Shown here piece after piece: positions 5,568 through 7,381 of a stretch of DNA of 7,381 nucleotides; positions within the stretch are counted from its first letter, which is position 1; every line of letters starts with the position of its first letter. The stretch comes from Limnohabitans sp. (GTDB lineage: Bacteria > Pseudomonadota > Gammaproteobacteria > Burkholderiales > Burkholderiaceae_C), in assembly GCA_018883305.1 (NCBI GenBank), contig VEQI01000167.1:1-7381 (forward strand), read 5' to 3'. The notes under the pieces are model-generated. The model was not told the origin of the DNA. It ran no database searches and worked only from the letters and a program-made list of their open reading frames with translations. The position numbers were made by a program, and so were the translations under genes.

Positions 5568-6827
5568 TCAATCGGCGCTGATCTTGCGACCGTTCAGGTT
5601 CTGCACCGGACGGGCATTCATCTTGAACGGGAACTTGGCCACCTGCGCCTTGGAGATATCCACACCAGTCTTCAGAATGTAGAAGTTCACGCCTTCGGTA
5701 CACGGCGGCGTGGTCAACGATCCTTCGTAGGCGTAGAACGACATCGAGGCCGGCATCAAGGCGCTGGGATTGAACTTCACCTTGGCGGGCACATGCTCCT
5801 GACCTTCGGTGGGCGGCAAATTGGCCCACAAGGTCTTGATGGCCGCATTGTCCTTGCCCTCGTTCAGCAGCACGCCCACCACCGCCAGCTTGCCGGCAGC
5901 GCTCTTGTGCACGAAGTGCGCCACCATGGCCGAGTTCTTGCCATCGATTTGTTCTTCGCTGGGACGATGGAAGTGGAACTGCAACAGTTCAAACTCGTCC
6001 TTGTTGACCTTCAACGTGCTGCCTGGCTCCACATTGACCTGAATGGTGTGCCCGTTGTTGAGAATCTTCAGCGGACCTTCCTTGTAGGCCACGGCAATGG
6101 TGTCCTTGCTCTTCTCAAACGGACCAATGATGTTCAGCGGCGACTGCTTCTTACCCTTGGCGCAGATGGGAAAGTTGGCGCCCCAATGCTCGGGACCGTT
6201 GTCACCCTCATAGCCCCAATGCACGTCATGGCCCTTGTCGCCCTCTTTCTTGGCATGCTTGTCCTTGGCATCGGGTTCCTTGTCTTTGTCCTTGGCAGGC
6301 GACTTGCGCTGACATTCAGACAACAAGGTCACTTTCTGGCCTGCGGCGGCCAGCGCGTTTTGAGCCGCGCAAACGGATTGCAACCGGGTATTCCACTCGG
6401 CCATTTCCAGTGACTTCTCGAAAGCGGCCACCGTGTCCGGGTCTTCAGCGCCTTTGGTCAACAACCGCAACGCCGCCAGTCCCACCTGACGCTCGGTGGT
6501 CAGGGACTTTTGCGCCTTGTAAAGCGTCTCGATGTCTTGCAGCAGCACGCCATTGGCAAAAGCGGACTTGACCGCCTCAAATTCATGCTGCTTGTCCTCC
6601 AGCGCCTGCATGGCCTTCTCGGAGGCCTCCAGCGCTTCCTTGACCTTTTCGGTGTCTTCTTGCGCGGCTTCCACCTGCTCGGCCAATTCAGCCAACTCCT
6701 TCACCACATGCTTCTTGCCGGCGAAGTTCCAATAGGCAAGGCCCAAGGCCGCAACCAGGCCGGAAATCAGCAGGATTTCCAGCGCCAGACGCGCGTATTT
6801 TTTAACGAAGTCTTTAATTTTTTGCAT
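5568..6827 (-). CDS. Membrane-anchored alpha-carbonic anhydrase with helical coiled-coil stalk
   Basis: Predicted zinc enzyme (EC 4.2.1.1) interconverting CO2 and bicarbonate plus a proton, facing the periplasm. It has 419 residues against roughly 220-260 for a typical bacterial secreted alpha-type enzyme. A Lys-rich N-terminus (KIKDFVKKYAR) precedes one transmembrane segment at ~12-34, so by the positive-inside rule the rest is outside. Residues ~38-90 look coiled-coil, ~91-172 are helical with Cys153 and Cys172, and ~175-200 are a Lys/Asp/Glu linker. The catalytic domain (~201-419) has HWGYEG, KQSPLNI, ILNNGH (His260, the proton-shuttle His64 position), LLQFHFH and VAHFVH giving zinc ligands His285, His287 and His304, Glu291 (Glu106 position), and LTTPPC with Thr372 (Thr199 position). 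Cys222 and Cys376 match the disulfide of exported family members. The Glu117 position is Val302. The ATG at 6827 has AAGGA at 6840-6836, eight bases upstream. I do not recognise the N-terminal region as a named domain. Confidence 0.93.
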   Translation of the reverse strand: MQKIKDFVKKYARLALEILLISGLVAALGLAYWNFAGKKHVVKELAELAEQVEAAQEDTEKVKEALEASEKAMQALEDKQHEFEAVKSAFANGVLLQDIETLYKAQKSLTTERQVGLAALRLLTKGAEDPDTVAAFEKSLEMAEWNTRLQSVCAAQNALAAAGQKVTLLSECQRKSPAKDKDKEPDAKDKHAKKEGDKGHDVHWGYEGDNGPEHWGANFPICAKGKKQSPLNIIGPFEKSKDTIAVAYKEGPLKILNNGHTIQVNVEPGSTLKVNKDEFELLQFHFHRPSEEQIDGKNSAMVAHFVHKSAAGKLAVVGVLLNEGKDNAAIKTLWANLPPTEGQEHVPAKVKFNPSALMPASMSFYAYEGSLTTPPCTEGVNFYILKTGVDISKAQVAKFPFKMNARPVQNLNGRKISAD

Positions 6828-6882
6828 GACCGTGATCCTTGAAAAGACAGGACGACGCCTCGCCCAGGAGGAGACTCTCACC

Positions 6883-6910
6883 GTATCGGCTCGATGCCGG
6901 CGAAGCTTTA
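6883..6910 (-). promoter_or_regulatory. Candidate FliA (sigma-28) promoter for the carbonic anhydrase gene
   Basis: On the minus strand, TAAAGCTT (6910-6903) is followed after 12 bases by GCCGATAC (6890-6883). The enterobacterial sigma-28 consensus is TAAAGTTT-N11-GCCGATAA, so both boxes match at 7 of 8 positions, with TAAA and GCCGATA intact; the spacer is one base longer than the optimum. The predicted start is near 6876, leaving about 50 bases of leader that contain the ribosome binding site at 6836-6840. The match is direct; FliA control is inferred, strengthened by the adjacent flagellar genes. Confidence 0.65.
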
Positions 6911-6919
6911 ATCCGGCAT
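6894..6919. repeat. Inverted repeat around the -35 box in the divergent spacer
   Basis: ATGCCGG (6894-6900) and CCGGCAT (6913-6919) are perfect inverted arms separated by 12 bases. The spacer contains nearly all of the sigma-28 -35 box of the carbonic anhydrase promoter, and the repeat ends 17 bases before the pth start codon. It could be an operator for a dimeric regulator or a hairpin in the pth leader. Neither role can be decided from sequence. Confidence 0.45.
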
Positions 6920-6936
6920 GAGGATAATCTCCCGCC

Positions 6937-7381
6937 ATGATCAAATTGTTTGTCGGGCTGGGTAACCCTGGTCCCCAGTATGAAGACACCCGTCACAACG
7001 CTGGCTTTTGGTGGGTGGATGGCCTGGCCAGGCAGTTGGGCGTGTCGCTGCAGATGGACCGCAGCTACCACGGCCTGGTGGCCCGCACCCAGATAGGCGG
7101 GGAGAACGTCTGGCTGCTCCAGCCTCAGACCTTCATGAATGTGTCTGGCAAGTCGGTGGCTGCGCTGGCTCGGTTCTTCAAGATCAAGCCTCAGGAAATC
7201 CTGGTGGCCCATGATGAGCTGGACGTGGTGCCCGGTGAGGCCAAGCTGAAGCTGGGTGGCAGTCATGCGGGCCATAACGGCCTGCGCGACATCCATGCCC
7301 AGTTGGGCACGGATCAATACTGGCGCTTGCGTCTGGGCATCGGTCATCCTGGTGTGAAGTCCGAGGTCATCCATTGGGTCT
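6937..7381 (+). CDS. pth: Peptidyl-tRNA hydrolase (N-terminal 148 codons; 3' end outside window)
   Basis: Pth (EC 3.1.1.29) is an essential cytoplasmic enzyme that cleaves peptidyl-tRNAs released from stalled ribosomes, recycling the tRNA. The frame is open from the ATG at 6937 to the right edge, giving 148 of the usual ~190-210 residues. Family landmarks in order: VGLGNPG (Asn10), RHNAGF (catalytic His20), TFMNVSG (Asn68), HDELD (Asp93) and GGSHAGHNGLR (Asn114), all at the same numbers as in the E. coli enzyme. The GGSHAGHNG variant of the more common GGGHGGHNG loop is typical, as far as I recall, of Burkholderiales. The start gives the canonical MIKLFVGLGNPG terminus; GAGGA at 6920-6924 is a rather distant (12-base) ribosome binding site. 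The gene is divergent from the carbonic anhydrase gene and shows no obvious -35/-10 promoter in the spacer. Confidence 0.97.
   Translation, partial: MIKLFVGLGNPGPQYEDTRHNAGFWWVDGLARQLGVSLQMDRSYHGLVARTQIGGENVWLLQPQTFMNVSGKSVAALARFFKIKPQEILVAHDELDVVPGEAKLKLGGSHAGHNGLRDIHAQLGTDQYWRLRLGIGHPGVKSEVIHWV

Noticed and set aside
6923..6928. GATAAT as a -10 box for pth
   Set aside because: It is only eight bases before the pth ATG, overlaps the likely ribosome binding site and has no -35 partner at 16-18 bases.
6828..6989. Extension of the carbonic anhydrase frame upstream to a start at 6989
   Set aside because: It would overlap the start of pth by 53 bases and add residues without family resemblance; the ATG at 6827 has a good ribosome binding site and gives a typical membrane-anchor N-terminus.

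Overview
The window is a flagellar gene locus running into unrelated housekeeping DNA. The GC-rich coding sequence suggests a betaproteobacterium of the order Burkholderiales, probably Comamonadaceae-like. The main support is the Pth protein, whose G-G-S-H-A-G-H-N-G-L-R-D-I-H-A-Q-L-G stretch and overall style I recognise from that group, and the flagellar gene set fits. This assignment is from memory of the families, not from a search.

Layout: (1) 1-1478, minus strand: first 492 codons of flhA, the large inner-membrane gate subunit of the flagellar type III export machine; its C-terminus lies beyond the left edge. (2) 1479-1771: divergent control region between flhA and fliK, with an exact sigma-54 (-24/-12) promoter match facing flhA, a weaker sigma-54 match facing fliK, and a hairpin between them. 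(3) 1772-5445, plus strand: operon-like run fliK-fliL-fliM-fliN (hook-length control, stator/basal-body protein, two C-ring switch proteins) with gaps of 25, 5 and 14 bases. (4) 5446-5567: two successive intrinsic terminator hairpins; the second is an 18-bp perfect stem flanked by A and T runs and can serve both strands. (5) 5568-6827, minus strand: a predicted membrane-anchored alpha-carbonic anhydrase with a long helical, partly coiled-coil N-terminal stalk. (6) 6828-6936: divergent 109-base spacer with a near-consensus FliA (sigma-28) promoter pointing at the carbonic anhydrase. (7) 6937-7381, plus strand: the first 148 codons of pth (peptidyl-tRNA hydrolase), running off the right edge.

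How it fits together: FlhA, FliK, FliL, FliM and FliN all serve flagellum assembly and switching, and the promoters suggest a sigma-54 then sigma-28 hierarchy. Most striking is that the neighbouring carbonic anhydrase, not a known flagellar protein, carries a FliA-type promoter, so it may be expressed with the late flagellar/chemotaxis genes and supply periplasmic CO2/bicarbonate/proton interconversion in motile cells. That link is an inference from one promoter match plus gene position. No RNA genes, insertion sequences, CRISPR arrays or prophage genes were seen.
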